Assembly (NCBI GenBank): GCA_013368445.1
Contig: JAACJO010000001.1
Span: 1,798,001-1,862,000 of the forward strand
Reading direction: 5' to 3'
Length of the DNA: 64,000 bases
Source: Leucocoprinus leucothites
Lineage: Eukaryota; Basidiomycota; Agaricomycetes; Agaricales; Agaricaceae
Shown: positions 22,524 through 35,502 of the stretch, piece after piece
Layout of the letters: every line of letters starts with the position of its first letter
How positions within the stretch are numbered: the stretch's first letter is position 1
The notes under the pieces: model-generated
Told to the model about the DNA's origin: nothing
The model's input: the letters and a program-made list of their open reading frames with translations, nothing else
Database searches by the model: none
Made by a program: the position numbers and the translations under genes

Positions 22524-25014
22524 CTGAGTCGTATGAAAAAGGGAGGGAGTAAGTAGATTTTGCTGGACTGTCGACTTTTTAGCGCGATGGAATAGTTTAT
22601 AAACGCCTTTCTCGTCTATCGAGACAATCGTTCTAGAAGTTGCTACACATTTCCTCAAACGATCACGTTCTAGCAACCCCTAACCCTATATAGGCGCCCA
22701 TATATAGATGTATACTACGACATCTAAACGCCCTGAGCTCTTTCACCTCTTCTGCTGTTTGCGAATGCTGCCTGGGGTCTCTGTATACGACTTTGAGCCC
22801 CCTTATGCCACCTCTGGACCCCTCCTTTTGTTCTCTGGTTACCAATCACTAGAAGACGTCATCCGCATACCGGGGGCGGTCGCACCAGAATTCAGACGGA
22901 TCTGTGTACAGCCATTTGCCACCCCGACTCGGAGGCGCTAAATTCATCCCAAGGGAGACCAGACGGCCGGCGTGTGCTATATTTTTGTGCGGGATCAAGC
23001 TCTCAAACGGCTCCCAGCTGTGTCGTCAATGGTACAAGTCTAGGCTGGGTAGAGCCCAGATGTGACGCATGAAGCTTCAAGTCATTGATGGATGACGCCT
23101 GTAGTACTTACTGACCGTGTACTTAATACTCGTCGTTGATTTCTAGGGTCTATATTTTCTTGCCGTTGCGCAGGAATCGTTACACATCTATTCTCGGCAA
23201 AATCGCTATCTCCGCAAGACAGAACCCTTATTGAGTGATATTGGTCCAGAATACTTTCCTTTGAATGGGTTGCTTGTGGGCTGCAGGATATGTGTACCAC
23301 ATTTCTGATGTTTTGGGACTGCTGGGTATTAATAGGTGGGTAAGAAATGTCTTGTGGCCCCGAATCCGGGGGAGGACCATTGGCTGGGATGTGAAGCTGG
23401 GATAGGGATCGAGGGCTTCGGTGACAAGTTGTTGATGACGTTGGAAGCATCATGCTGATAGAAGAATCATCGCGCGTGTCAATATTTGTTTCTTTCTGTC
23501 TCGTAGGGGTTATGATGGTCTCAGTAGGGTCCTACAGAATGCAGGTAATGATACTTGTTCTGGGTGGCTCAGGACATGGAAGTACCCCTGCCGTGTGATC
23601 AAGATTCCGGTGGAATCGCAAGAACGGCCAACTGCCGCAGGTAGAGCTGAAAACTCACTTTCAGTGAGTGCAGACGAATGTTGCGTTTATATAGATCGTT
23701 GAACGGGTCGGCGATGTTCGTCATCATCAGGGATCCGGTTCACGGAATCCAGAAAGACGTAGTTTCTGATTATGGAGTGTCCCTGGATTGGATGAGCACA
23801 CGCATACACGCGCGCCACCATGGCTGCCGTATATGTACGCAGAATCTGCGTTGAAATCCGAACTATCAAAGAAGTGTTTGTCGGCTGAATTAGTTTGTCG
23901 CTTAGGAGAAGCAAGCGATGGGTTGAAAAGTATTGATGACGAAGGATCGACTGCTACGTCATAAGTAATGGCCGGGTCCGTTGCTGGGCAAGGACAAGAG
24001 GGTTTGTGAGGATGACTTGTTACGTTGGTTGAATATCGGTTCAACGGTTCAAGAACATTCAACGACCAAGGCACCGACTGGGGATTTCGTCCGAGTGATG
24101 GGTGCCGTATAAGGAAGGGAGTAGAATCCCGACATCGGGACCCAGCTGACTTGGAAACTTTCTTCCGGGAGGTGAAGCATATGCATAAGAAGAATGAAAG
24201 CTAACAAAGACAACGTGCTTCAAAGACATTAAAGTTCTAAAGGCGCCTGGGACAGTGGATTGGGTTGAAAAGCTAATGACTAGGATCAGGCGGGGATCGT
24301 AGGAGGTGAGGAGAGATAAATTGATCATAGACGGGGGGTAGATGACAGTGCAATGATAGGTGAAGTGGAGATTGGCTGTCGCACATGCTTTGTTGTGTGA
24401 TGCAGCGATGGTTGATAAAAAGAGGTGCAGCACGCGGTTTCACAAACCCTGGATTTGAGATGTCTGAACACTAATCTACGTGCACGGGAGATGCCGAGGG
24501 AGGTGGTGGTTGCGTATTAAAAACTCTGTTGGGCGCTCCGTATCGCGCAGAAAACGAATGTGGAGAGGCGGTACCTACTGAACCAAGGAGATCTAAGCAA
24601 GAGTAGATCGTCCGGGAGCGTCGGAGACATGTATGGGCGTGAAACAGACGTTGAGACCGCGCGCAGACTCTTGTGTTGGACGTGTGCGGCGGTCATGAGC
24701 AGCATTGGGCGCTTGGAAATGAAGCAACCCTGGAGAGGGGCCAGGGAAGGGGATGTCGTTATTCCGGCGGGATCTGTGAGGCGTACGGCCTGGGCAGCAG
24801 GGAGTAGAGACGGAGACAACGCTGATTTGAGGGCGAGGGATGCAATAAATAGATGGGAATCGCCGGGGGCCGGGCTCTCACGGGGTGCCGGCGGCGGTGA
24901 TGCGGCGTGAAGTCGAGGACCCCGGATAGGGGAGGTGGAAAATAAATAATTATAATAAAAGTAGCGATAAATGTTGTCAAGGTTCTCCCCCCAACCCCCA
25001 CATCCCCCATACCC
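22524..25014. other. 2.5-kb divergent upstream region
   Basis: Long gap between STI1 and the Zn2Cys6 gene, much longer than most gaps in this window. Its minus-strand frames of up to 170 codons show no family motifs and overlap each other, so I do not call them. Besides the heat shock elements there is a C-rich tract just before the transcription factor start (about 24985-25012). A long 5' leader or distal regulatory sites for the factor are plausible. Confidence 0.5.
22631..22639 (-). promoter_or_regulatory. heat shock element upstream of STI1
   Basis: TTCTAGAAG is a perfect inverted TTCnnGAA pair, the core Hsf1 site, about 110 bp before the STI1 start codon. A weaker copy, TTCTAGCAA, lies at 22668-22676. 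STI1 is a classical heat-shock gene in yeast, which supports the reading. No binding data are available here. Confidence 0.55.
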
Positions 25015-27806
25015 ATGGCCGACGAGCATCCCTCCGTCTCTCCCTCCTCAGCCCGGCCAAAGCCTCCACGATCTGTAACTACTGGTACTATCAGGCAGCG
25101 CACGTCCCCCCCACCCGGCTCCGACAATGCCGACGGCCGACCACCTACCAAGCGTGCACGCAAGGCCATCAACTGCGAGCCTTGTCGAAACTCAAAGCTC
25201 AAATGCGACCGGTCTGTCCTTTCTTTTTTCTTCCTTCAAGTTCATTCCACTCATTTCCTCTAGAAACCGGCCATGCTCGTCCTGCGTCTTGCGAGGTAAG
25301 TCTTACTATCCTCTTACCATCTGACGCCTAACGTGGTACAGGCACCTCGGCAATGTGTTATCAGGATGGGAGGGGCCATGAGGGGGATACTAGTCGCAGC
25401 GACGACCATCAGTAAGTCTCCTACTTGTCTCTTGTCCGCCATCTAATTCGTCCAGATATACCCGCATCGACCCTGCACAAGAGCTCTCCCGCATTCGCCA
25501 TTCCCTCTCCTTGGTCGAAGCTTATATATACCCCCACCACCGTGCTTCCCTTTCCCACTCCCGCCGTGCAGCAGATGCTGCCAGCACCATCACACCCAAG
25601 AAAGAGATCGTCGAGAACGATGTAAAACCGTCCCCGCCAGGCGTAGTGGGTACTCAGACCTCGGGAGGCTTCTATGCGGGACCTACCAGTGCTGCTACCC
25701 ACTTTGAAATGGTGTGTCTTGTCGTCTCATCATTCCCGTGTCCTTCACAAGTCATTTTCCAGGGCGAGGTCAAGGATCTCGACGATTCCGAAAACCGACA
25801 ATCCAGCCACGACCAGGTTGAGGAATTTCCCCCTCCAGAATATGACCGTGATCTCCTCGCCATGCTCCCTAGCATAGACGTCATTGATGGTCTCATCAAC
25901 TTTTACTTTGAATACTGCAACTGGATATACCGCCACATCAACCAGCCTTCCTTCACCCAGCACTGGGAGCGGTTCAAAAACGGTGCTTCCTCAGATCGAA
26001 TCACCCTTGCTACTGCTTGCGCCATGATGGCCCTCGCGACTCAGTATCTCACTGCCCAGCACCACCTCCTTGAAGGTTTTACAGAGTCTCCTGAAGAAAT
26101 CGGCCTCAAATTTTGGGAGATCTCTGGGACTGCGCTGCAGCGACGCCTCGCGGACACACGATCATATACGCTCGAACTCGTTGAACTTCTCCTCTGTCGC
26201 TGTCATTTCCTTACTATGCACAAGAATGATAGCGAGGAAATTTGGACAATCAGAGGCGAGGTCGTCACGATTGCTATGGCGATGGGCCTGCACCGCGATC
26301 CTAGTAAATGGAGAAAACGATGGGACCAGGTCATGGCTGAACGGCGACGCTGGGCATGGTGGCATATCGTGCTACTAGAACGGTATGTCCGTCCTTCCAT
26401 GTTTATTTCTGGCCTTGTCAGATATACTTGATGCTAAATGCGTAACTTCCAGCTGGCAAGCATTCATGTTTGGCAGGCCATTGGCGTTTGCATCACACCA
26501 TTTTGACACCCAGCTTCCCTCGTACTGTGATCCTGCTCTTGATAAGACGGGTCGACTCTATCTTCCTAATATTGCTCTCTTCCGCCTCGCCTTCATTCTT
26601 GGTGACATTGTTGATGATGCGCTGTCTGTGCGGCCCGTTCCCTACGAAAATGTTCAGGCCAATGATCGTGCTTTGACCCAATGGATGGAAAACCTTCCTA
26701 CCGAGCTTGACCTCGATGAGTACCGCGTAGCACGGAGCTTAGCCTCTCCCAATTTAGCGGTACGCCGATTCGGCGTTCAGAGCATCATCATTCGCACTTC
26801 CTATTACCATATCCGCTTTACCCTCCATCGCCCATACGCCAACGCCAGTATCAACAACAGTGCTATCACTGGCAAGTCATCAAACATTGATGCTAATAAA
26901 GCAGCGCAGAGTCTCGAGATAGCCGTTAGCGCTGCTGAAAAGTTAATTACCATGGTTGGACAATCTCGGCCAGATATCGTTGCAAACGCATCCTTGGCAG
27001 TACCAGCGCATATGAACTGGGGTCCTTTCCACTGTTTCTCGGCCGCCATGTTCTTCTCGTTCCAACTAATAGCCAGTCCCGACCAGCCTGGCGCGGGTCT
27101 CTTTCGTGCTAGCATACGGAAAGCAATGTCAACGCTGGACCAGTGCCGGGGTAGTGCCGTCGCCGATAAAGCATCCAATATCCTTCAAGCCCTTGCTCCT
27201 CTCTACTCTCCCGACTTCCCACACGAAGACAACGAGTCTCACGAAAAGACAAAAACCCGAATATTTGGCCACATCCGAAAGCTGGCATTCCCGTACTATG
27301 ACTCGCGTAGCGGAAAGCGGAACAACGAGTCCCCAAACGGACGTGGAGTCGTTGAATCTCCTGCCAACTCTTCTTCCGTTAGTCCTCCACTGGAAACCTT
27401 GAATCCCCTGCCGTCACAGCATAATTATGACCCCGTTCAAACACATAATGTTTCCATGCGATCACCCACAGCTATATATCCTCCCGGCCAGCCCATTGGT
27501 CACATGCAGTCACTGGATTCACCGCACCCACCGAATGGAGTCATTTCCGGTGTCATGCCTCATCAACCTTCCACCCTGTCAGCCGTTGACCCAGCGTACC
27601 AAAATCAGGCATATGGCATGCCTGCGCAACCCGTTTACGACGCTCGGGGTTACAATCAATACCATATGCATACAGTGGATGAGACAGCAATGTGGGGTGC
27701 CGCGGTCGGCTTTGAGCATGGTGAATGGACACAAATTCTGGATGGTCTTCGACCAGATTCGTCGTCTTTACCTAATAATCATAATCGACCAATGCCGACT
27801 TCATAG
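25015..27806 (+). CDS. Zn2Cys6 fungal-specific transcription factor
   Basis: 842-residue regulator from six exons: 25015-25211, 25264-25295, 25342-25411, 25456-25711, 25763-26382, 26453-27806. The N-terminus has a basic stretch (PPTKRARKA) and a binuclear zinc cluster C54-x2-C57-x6-C64-x5-C70-x2-C73-x8-C82, assembled across introns 1 and 2. A dimerisation-like helix follows, then the fungal_trans middle domain (about 190-520; FYFEYCNWIYRHINQPSF, IWTIRGEVVTIAMAMGLHRDP). The C-terminal 200 residues are Pro/Asn/Gln/Tyr-rich, typical for activation. Intron 4 (25712-25762) is 51 nt without an in-frame stop, so retention would add 17 residues. Target genes cannot be told. Confidence 0.92.
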
Positions 27807-28250
27807 TGACGATGACTGTATGATGGACACACTGGCTTGAAACTCCTTCGCCGCTGCTTGTTGTTATTGCTGTTGCTTTAGGCATCCCATGTGTGTAGTC
27901 CACAGTTATTATCTATTTCATTGCATGTGTCGGAAGATCCTGTATTTGCATTCCTCATTCACCTTCCAGCCCCCCCCACATATCACACCTCCACACCCTC
28001 CATGCGTCCATCTGTCATTTATGCATACCGTTTCGCTCCTCATTCATCTTGTCATTTTTGTTTTGGGTATTGTATTGTGTAGCTATATAGATTAAATCTA
28101 TGTATCCCATGGAGCTAGGGCTGTAATTTGGGAGGAAAATAAACGCGAAGAGGAAGATAGCACAATACATGTATCGAAAGCACTAAAGCAACAAATAAAC
28201 AACACATCTGAAGAGCAGTTCGCAGTAGGTCAGGTGTTACACGGTACCAG
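27807..28250. other. convergent 3' intergenic region
   Basis: 444 bp between the ends of the transcription factor and Nup120 genes, AT-rich with CT tracts. It probably holds both 3' UTRs. No gene seen. Confidence 0.55.
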
Positions 28251-31200
28251 TCAGCGTGATTTTTGTGAGAGTTTTTGGAGGTGCTGGAATCGGGCGTTCA
28301 GCTCTGTGCGTAATTCAACCAAACGAATTGGAGGTCTAGGCTGCTCAGCAGCTGCCACCAACACCTGATCGAGAAGGTTGTATGGCAGCCATGTTGCACC
28401 TGCAGTCTTCGGTGATTCCCGTGCTAACTTTACTTTCTCCTGTACAATGTGAACACCTCAATGAATGAGACGTGAGAAACAAGTCAACCCACTTGATGTA
28501 CCATTGATAGCGAATATTCCATGGCGAGATCCACTCTTTCATACCGCAGGGCAGCACGTATGAGGTACTCCGGTTGATATTTCTATTCATTCTCAGAGTT
28601 AGTGATGATCTCCTGGAAGAAAGTGGAAGCGAGATTGAAAAGAAGCTTGATGTACCTCCAATGTTTGAATTAGCCAAGGTGGTGCTGTTGAACCCTTGTC
28701 ATGTGTCAAAATGGTTTCCAACACCGCTTTCGAATACCGATAGTCCGTCTTTGCAGAGTCGTGCCGTTCGAGTGATCGGTGAAGGTAGTTCCAACCTCGC
28801 TCTGCAGGCGACCTCGACCAGGAAGCAACCTGGTCTGTAAGTAACCAATCACCTCCCTCTTCTTGACTAGAAAAGAAAAGCATTTTGGGGTTTAGTGTCA
28901 GTTATAAATAGGTGTAACTTTCATGCCGAGGATCGCTTACATAGGCCCATCTGAGTTTCTTGTCAGTCGCAAGCAGTGAGCAGCTAGCTTTGTAAAAATG
29001 TCGACCATATCAACCTCCAATGCCCGAGCTGTTGTCAGGGCCCTCTCGTATAGGTTGAGTGTTGCCAAACGCATCACGATCAAGGTGGGAGGCATGAGAA
29101 ATCCTATGACATGCATTGCATCAGAATCTAATGAAAACAGAAATCATCAGCGGACTCACCCTGAGAGGACAATAACCCGGGGTCCTTGTGGACAAGGTCA
29201 ATTTGCGCTTGTAGGAGTGCACAGTCGTATTGCATATCCGAGAGATGAACTATCTCAGAATCATATTTCCGTGACGAAAACTTGCTCTCGGGAACGTAAT
29301 TGACGTTGAGGCGACGTTTTCGAGCCTGAAACAAAAATAGTCAGACAACACGAGCAGGTCATCAAGGTGCTGTTCCTTACCGTGGGGTTGGATTTAGGAA
29401 CGATAATCCACGCGTTTTTACTATCCACCAGCGACAAGGCATTGATAGAAATCATGATTGCCTCTAGCTGAGCTTGTGCTTTTTCTGCAAACGATGCCGC
29501 GTCAATTACTGCCGTGGTCATCTTTTGTGCTTGTTGATACATAACCAGTGCGCCTGACACACTCTAACGTCAGTGTATCATGCAATTACAAAAGGGCTTG
29601 AAACTTACCATCACGGTAATTTCCTCTCCGAACGTACCAAGTGTATAATATATGTGCATATGAAGGACGAGAGCCCGGCTCGGCATTACGTGCCTTGAAA
29701 GAAAGAGCAGCTTCGACTTCTTTCGAGATACCAGCGAAATCAAACGACATGAAAGTGTCGATTGCATCATTCTCACACATCTGGAAAGTCAACTGGCTAG
29801 CACACTCCCGCTTTCTAGGAGATTTGATAAATTGTAAGTTTTCAGGGCTAAAAAAAGAAAATGCTCACTGCTTCTCGTAAGGAGTCGCCATCAATGTTGC
29901 ATATGCGTCAGCATATCTACCAAGGTCAAGGTAGCCTTTGATGACGTTGAACCACAAGGAGGATGTATCAACATTTGGTGGTGCCGTGGAAATGGCTAAT
30001 TCCGCAAACAAGACTTCATAATTTACCAACAGGTGGTTCTTGAACATGTCAGAAGCATGTGTATAAAAAGTAAATGGCGATTCAAACACTCGAGCGGAGG
30101 GCATGACGGCCAACAGCGCATCACGATCCTCTTGCATCAAAGCGCAGTCGGGGCCTTCGGATACATTTCAGTACGAAGCAGCAATTAAGACATTAGAGCA
30201 TTTACCGAAACTCGATGCAAGTTTTCCCAGTAGCTCAGCAGAGTCCGCAGGGCGCCCAAGGTGGAGCCAGGCTGATGCCAGGACAAAGACGGCACCAGGG
30301 GTGCGAGGTAGCCACGCAAGGAGGTCTCTAGCGACATCGGATAAGCCGAGCAATCGTACCCTCTCACAAAGAAGTACTTCGTGCGTGGTGGCAATGGATG
30401 GTGATATTGATCGTAACAAGCCTGTTGAGTCCAAAAAGTGATGCGCTGCGCCAGGTAAACGAGTTCGTGGTTCAGCTTGAGATAATAACAAGTGAATCAA
30501 GGAAAATCTAGGGGCAAGAATGGAGCCACCGTTGGTGACATTCATGTTCCGCATTCGCAGAATAACATCCTCCGATCCTGCCCGCTCTGTGGGGTGGGCC
30601 TCTTGTTTGCCTGATGCGGTCGTTGGCTGGCTGGCAATCTGGCGTAGCATTGAGATACCACGGAACACGGCGAATACCTCTCCCAGTAAGGCAGGGTCCC
30701 ATGTCGATAGTTCATCGGCAATAAAAAAGAGAAGTGTCATCAACGAAAGGCAGAGGTCATAACGAGCACTGATAGTAGTGACGATATAAGCAACCGTCAA
30801 ACCGGTGGACACCGTGGATGGATTTTCAGTGGTCAACAAGGTGCTGGTATCATCCACTTCCTCCGATTTGACATCAGCATCAAATCCACCAATGACATCA
30901 AGAGCGGCCACAACGCCTGCCTTCAAATCATCAACACTTTGCAAACGTCCAGTAAACCATTCCGACAACCCTTCGGCAAGACTCTCCCTGAACCCTACAC
31001 GACGAGCCTGATCTTGTAGAATGTCAGAATAGCCGAACGCGATCTCTTGATGCAGGATATCCACGATGCGATCCTGAACTGTCGACATAGTCTGAGGGCC
31101 AACTTCTGAGCGCAGCTTCGACATGATGGGCAATAAATCGTATTGCGAATCAAAATCAGTGGGGTGATGGTGTGAGAGGCGCTGAAGTTGAATCGGTAGG

Positions 31201-32855
31201 TCTTCATTGACAAGCAGACCAATTCGCTCTCGTTCAATGACGACAGCAACATCTTGATCCTTCATGCCAAGCGCCAAAGGCCAGCGTGCACTGCGTTCGA
31301 TTTCACGGCACCGTGCTATGAAACCTTCCCAGTCCCTTTTAAGGGCTGTCCAATAAGCAGCATGCTGGAGGGCACCTGTTTGAGGATCGCGATTGAGATT
31401 TACGGTGCAGCCGACAACACTCGCTATCTGCTCTTCGACGGTTGTATAAACAGTTGTGAGTTGAGGCAGTGGAGCAGAGGGTAAGGAAAGGCAGGAATCT
31501 GTATATTGATCGATGGCGGTTTTGAGGGTCAAGGAAGAGAAGACCCCGGGCCTTAAAAGGGCTTCTAAGTATTTGTCCGTTAGAGAACCGGGAGTGAGAA
31601 GTTGCTCCTCCATGTATGCAGGTGTGAGTTCTGGTTCATTGACGTAGGTTGCGACCTCCCATTTGGGCTGAAACTCCTCGTTTTCTCCTTCACCCAGCTG
31701 TAGCTCAGCCGACTCGACTGTCGACCTCCCTTGTCTCTCCCATAATGTGTGAAGGGTTTTTCCATGAACGATGAAATCCTGCAAATAGGAGTGGACTGAG
31801 CTTCTTGAGCACTCGAACGCCGATACATCGTGCAAATAATCGCCGTAGGTATCGAACAAGCGGAAAACACCTCCGGATGTAGCGGACGTGGTGGGAATGA
31901 AGGCTAGGACATAAACTCGTTCGTCCAACGAGAACACCTTGAGCAACGACTGTGGTGCAGCATCAAGTAAGGGTTGTTTGACAGCATTAGCGGATGAACC
32001 AGGTGACGGTGAATACTGGTTCCCATGTGAATTGAGATTTTTGCTCGCCACACAACCAACTTTAGCTTTCCACAGGCGCAAGGTACGATCGCGCGACAAA
32101 GTCCACATATAGCCGAGATCGGTTGGCCAAGGGTGGCTCGCCATGGAAATAATGTCGCCACTTCCGCTCAGCCCGGACTGCAGCGGCAATAAAGAAGTCA
32201 ACGAGGTAAGGAATGACCCATGGTGAAAGATTGCCTCCGACCATTCATCTGCGCATCAGTTTTAGGCGTGTCACAAACAGGAATTTTAGTGCGTACCATC
32301 TTGCAACGTCGGACTAGCTTCGAGACGAAGCAAGGAACCATTTGACAAAGCAACAGTAACGGAATGCGTCCCTTCCACATGCACCAACGGTCTCTCGCCT
32401 TCAGGGAAGTTGACAATGTGATATTCTTGCGACCAGAGGTCATCGCCCTGGTTCTGCCATAGACTGCGTCCATCAATTGGAATTACCAGGCGATAAAGGG
32501 AACCGGCTGTAGTGATTGCAAGTACATGAAGCGTCTCTGAATCCACCAAGAAGACTCCAACATTTGGTAAAACAGCCGCTGGGAAGACGAAACGAAGGGG
32601 AGTAACTTGACATGATAAAGATATGAGTTCTGCGATAATTCCACCGTGAAGTAGGCGTAATGCGATGGTTCCATGAGTAGTGGTAGTGGCTATGATGGAG
32701 AGTATCGCGTGTTCTGGGTGAACATCGGAATCGGAGGGGTTTGGTGGCAAAGGGAGTTGCTGCCGGGAGGTACGGATAGAAATGGATATGGGCTTTTGTG
32801 AGTAAAGCGGGGAGAGAGGAGTAGAGATGAGAAAGCCCTGCTCAACACCTGCCAT
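28251..32855 (-). CDS. NUP120: nucleoporin Nup120/Nup160
   Basis: Component of the Y-shaped Nup84/Nup107 scaffold of the nuclear pore. Ten exons: 32855-32297, 32248-30206, 30154-29869, 29814-29609, 29553-29381, 29325-29160, 29103-28941, 28866-28656, 28582-28493, 28439-28251, giving 1361 residues. The N-terminal half (to about 550) is a beta-propeller with WD-like blades such as MWTLSRDRTLRLWKA. The rest is all-alpha solenoid (YLEALLRPGVFSS, RPSYAHILYTWYVRRGNYRDG, PEYLIRAALRYERVDLAMEYS). An upstream in-frame ATG at 32891 would add 12 residues. Length agrees with Nup160-type proteins. It is the largest gene in the window after the coiled-coil locus. Confidence 0.9.
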
Positions 32856-35502
32856 GGCCTTGGACGAGATGTGAGTGGCTTCCAAACACAACTAAAGAAC
32901 GCGTCGATCAGAATTCCCACGCCCTCACCAATGATCTGACGCCTTTATTCTCCTCACTCGCATTCCATACTCTATCTTTCCTCCTTCTTTTCGGCTCATT
33001 GCTACTGCTTGTATATCTATCATGATTTCAGAAAAAATGCTTGCATCGCACAACTGCGCACATCTCAGGCCTTTTCTGTGCCATTTTTTGATCCCTCCAG
33101 GCTGTCTTCTTGATAACTGAATCTCCAGAGCTTTCTCATCCCTTTCAATAACGCGTCAAACCCTTCCGGCGTATTACGAGAATTAATCCCAAACTTCCCT
33201 GTCTTCACTATCTAGCAGAAGGAAGGATGCTAAACTCCGCGAATGGTTAAATCGGGGCCAGACGATTATCACCCCGGGAATACTTCCGAGAGCAAACTGA
33301 AGCTCTGAGCAAGCTACCTCAAACGAACTTTGTGCAGGGCACTTTGTAATCTCAACATACCCTTTACGATTGACCTCTTCATTGAAGGACACATGGCCAT
33401 CGTCTCGTCTCAGTTAGAACTCTAATGTTTGATGTCAATCGATCCAGCGGCCTTTTGGGTCTTTCCGGCTTCGGAAAACCCCTCTCTTTTCGTGACTACT
33501 GCAAAAACAAATTCTCGGCATTGGTTTAACTATACAAATCCTCGATACTTTGTGTGGATCAGTCAACTAAACGCCGCGGGAGACTGGGAGACTTGCATAT
33601 CACGGCCTGCTGGAGGATTTGTCTTGCCCCTTGCCTGACGGTTGCAGCATGGTGCCGAGTGAGGTTAGTACTTTGAAAGTGTTTCTGGTGATATGGTTGG
33701 TGACCCTTGGGTTCGTTTTGGTAACAGAACTTGATCAAAACGGTGAGTTTTCTCCTTTGATCATCTCAAGGTGCCGTGTGCGGTCGTTTCGCCCCTCTAC
33801 CTGGATGGCCTTCAATGACTGAGTTTCAAAGTAGCTGATCATGATAGCAGCAAGGATGTGTCACGCATGTCTCCTCGAAATGGTCAGTTGCTGAATTCAT
33901 ACATCGGTCCCTTTAAGCCCATCTGAAGCCACTCTTGGAGCGCTTTTTCTTCCGCTAAAGACGATGGTGTTGGAACCAACAAATAGACCCGCAATCACGG
34001 CAGAAAATTACTCGAGGGAAGGCCATTGTGCATTGATCCCACTACGAAAAAGTGTTTATTGGTTCAAGCAAGTCAAACGGAAACGCAACAGGAAGCTGGA
34101 TAGCTGTGGACCCAGGGCGTGGATTATTCATGTGCTGCTTGACCATTTCAATTGCATACCTTCGCTGAACGAGGACACATTCGCGGAGTTTGGATATATT
34201 CAGCCTTGCCGTGGTGCATCGCGACAGCCCCCGAAGACATCAGGTCTGACACTTTTTTTGGAGAGCTTGGCCCAACGATTACTCTCCTGCCACGAAGAGA
34301 AGCCACCCCAACATCGTGTTCGTGCACATCCTTTCATTTCAAAGGACCTCGATCCCAATTTGTTGAAACGTCGTTCGTTCTCGGTGGAGTCTAACTTAAG
34401 CAAGGCATGAACATTCACCGTTACCGGGATCTACGCAAGGGGCAGACACTCTTAGAGAACTGGCACCCGTCCATTAGAAGGGCAGTGAATCTAGGCCTTT
34501 CACAAAATCGTGACGAAGGAATGTGTTGTTGAAAAATATGGGCCCCCTTTTATTGAGCCATTGGCTCCTGATCGCAAGGCCAGGCGAGACTATCGAGTTC
34601 TCAAACTATAGGGACGTGACTACATAGGTGTCAAGAAGTGTTTGAATTAAGGCTGGTTCGGTGCTTGATAAATTGCCTGCCAGGCTTAAACGACCCGAAA
34701 ACCTTAGGGTCGCTTATTTTAAATCACGATCTAGCTCGCCATCGAACGTCCACGGGCACGAGGATCTTTTACACCGCACTCAGTCGTCATAGTTGCCACC
34801 ACTGGACATCAGTCTCGATAGGACATATTAAGCGCCAGTCGATTATCGAAAATGCAATTTTAGGTCCTCCCAAAATAGGACTCGTGGATCGAAGATGCTT
34901 CGAACCCGACCCGCGACGTGGAAGTGAATCATGTTCCTATTAAGCAAATCTATTAAGCGAATGATCCCTTGGCTTAGCTTCCCTTGCACTACAACACACA
35001 GTATCTCTAATAGGCGGGACTAAACGCGCAGCCGGCGCGAAGTAGGCAATAATTGAGAACCCCATACATCACACGCTGGCGGTGGCTGGCCATTTATGGT
35101 TCACCAGCGAAGATGAGCTAACCCTCTGAAGTGCACTCCGTTCATAGTGAAGGGTGCAACCTTCATATGTCGGTTCCACCTCCGAAGTGGGTGCGATCCT
35201 GACTGATGACCTGAATGAAGTCGCACTCCTTGTTTCGTTGGTGGAAAATATCTAGACGGCATGTAATCCTCATTGTTATTGAAGTCTTATATATGCAGCC
35301 TACCCAAGCGACGAGGATACCAGCTCTTTCCACCACTCTTATCCCTTGCGTTCTGGTGCTTGCCTCTCTGCTTACTCCATCGCAGTGTTTACATATATCA
35401 AGCATCCAAGTGAGCTCCATCGGTGAGCTCCAACAGTTTAATCATGCAAACGTCGCTCATGAAGGAACTTGTCCCTTCCCTCAGTCGACTTACTTCACCA
35501 TC
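32856..35502. other. 2.6-kb gene-poor region
   Basis: No gene can be supported. The longest open frame, 33964-34410 (+), encodes 148 residues of no recognisable family. A 69-codon minus-strand frame ends at 33183. A run with Arg/His/Thr-rich translations near 34640-34940 could be old repeat material. I found no terminal repeats or transposase motifs. Confidence 0.45.

Noticed and set aside
30103..30762. Plus-strand frames inside NUP120
   Set aside because: They are shadows of a long exon with clear nucleoporin sequence.
33964..34410. 148-codon plus-strand open frame in the gene desert
   Set aside because: No motif, no splice partners, and similar-length antisense frames overlap it.
34885..34925. 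TTCGAA motif resembling a tRNA B box (minus strand)
   Set aside because: The flanking bases cannot form a T-arm stem and no anticodon or acceptor arms are found.
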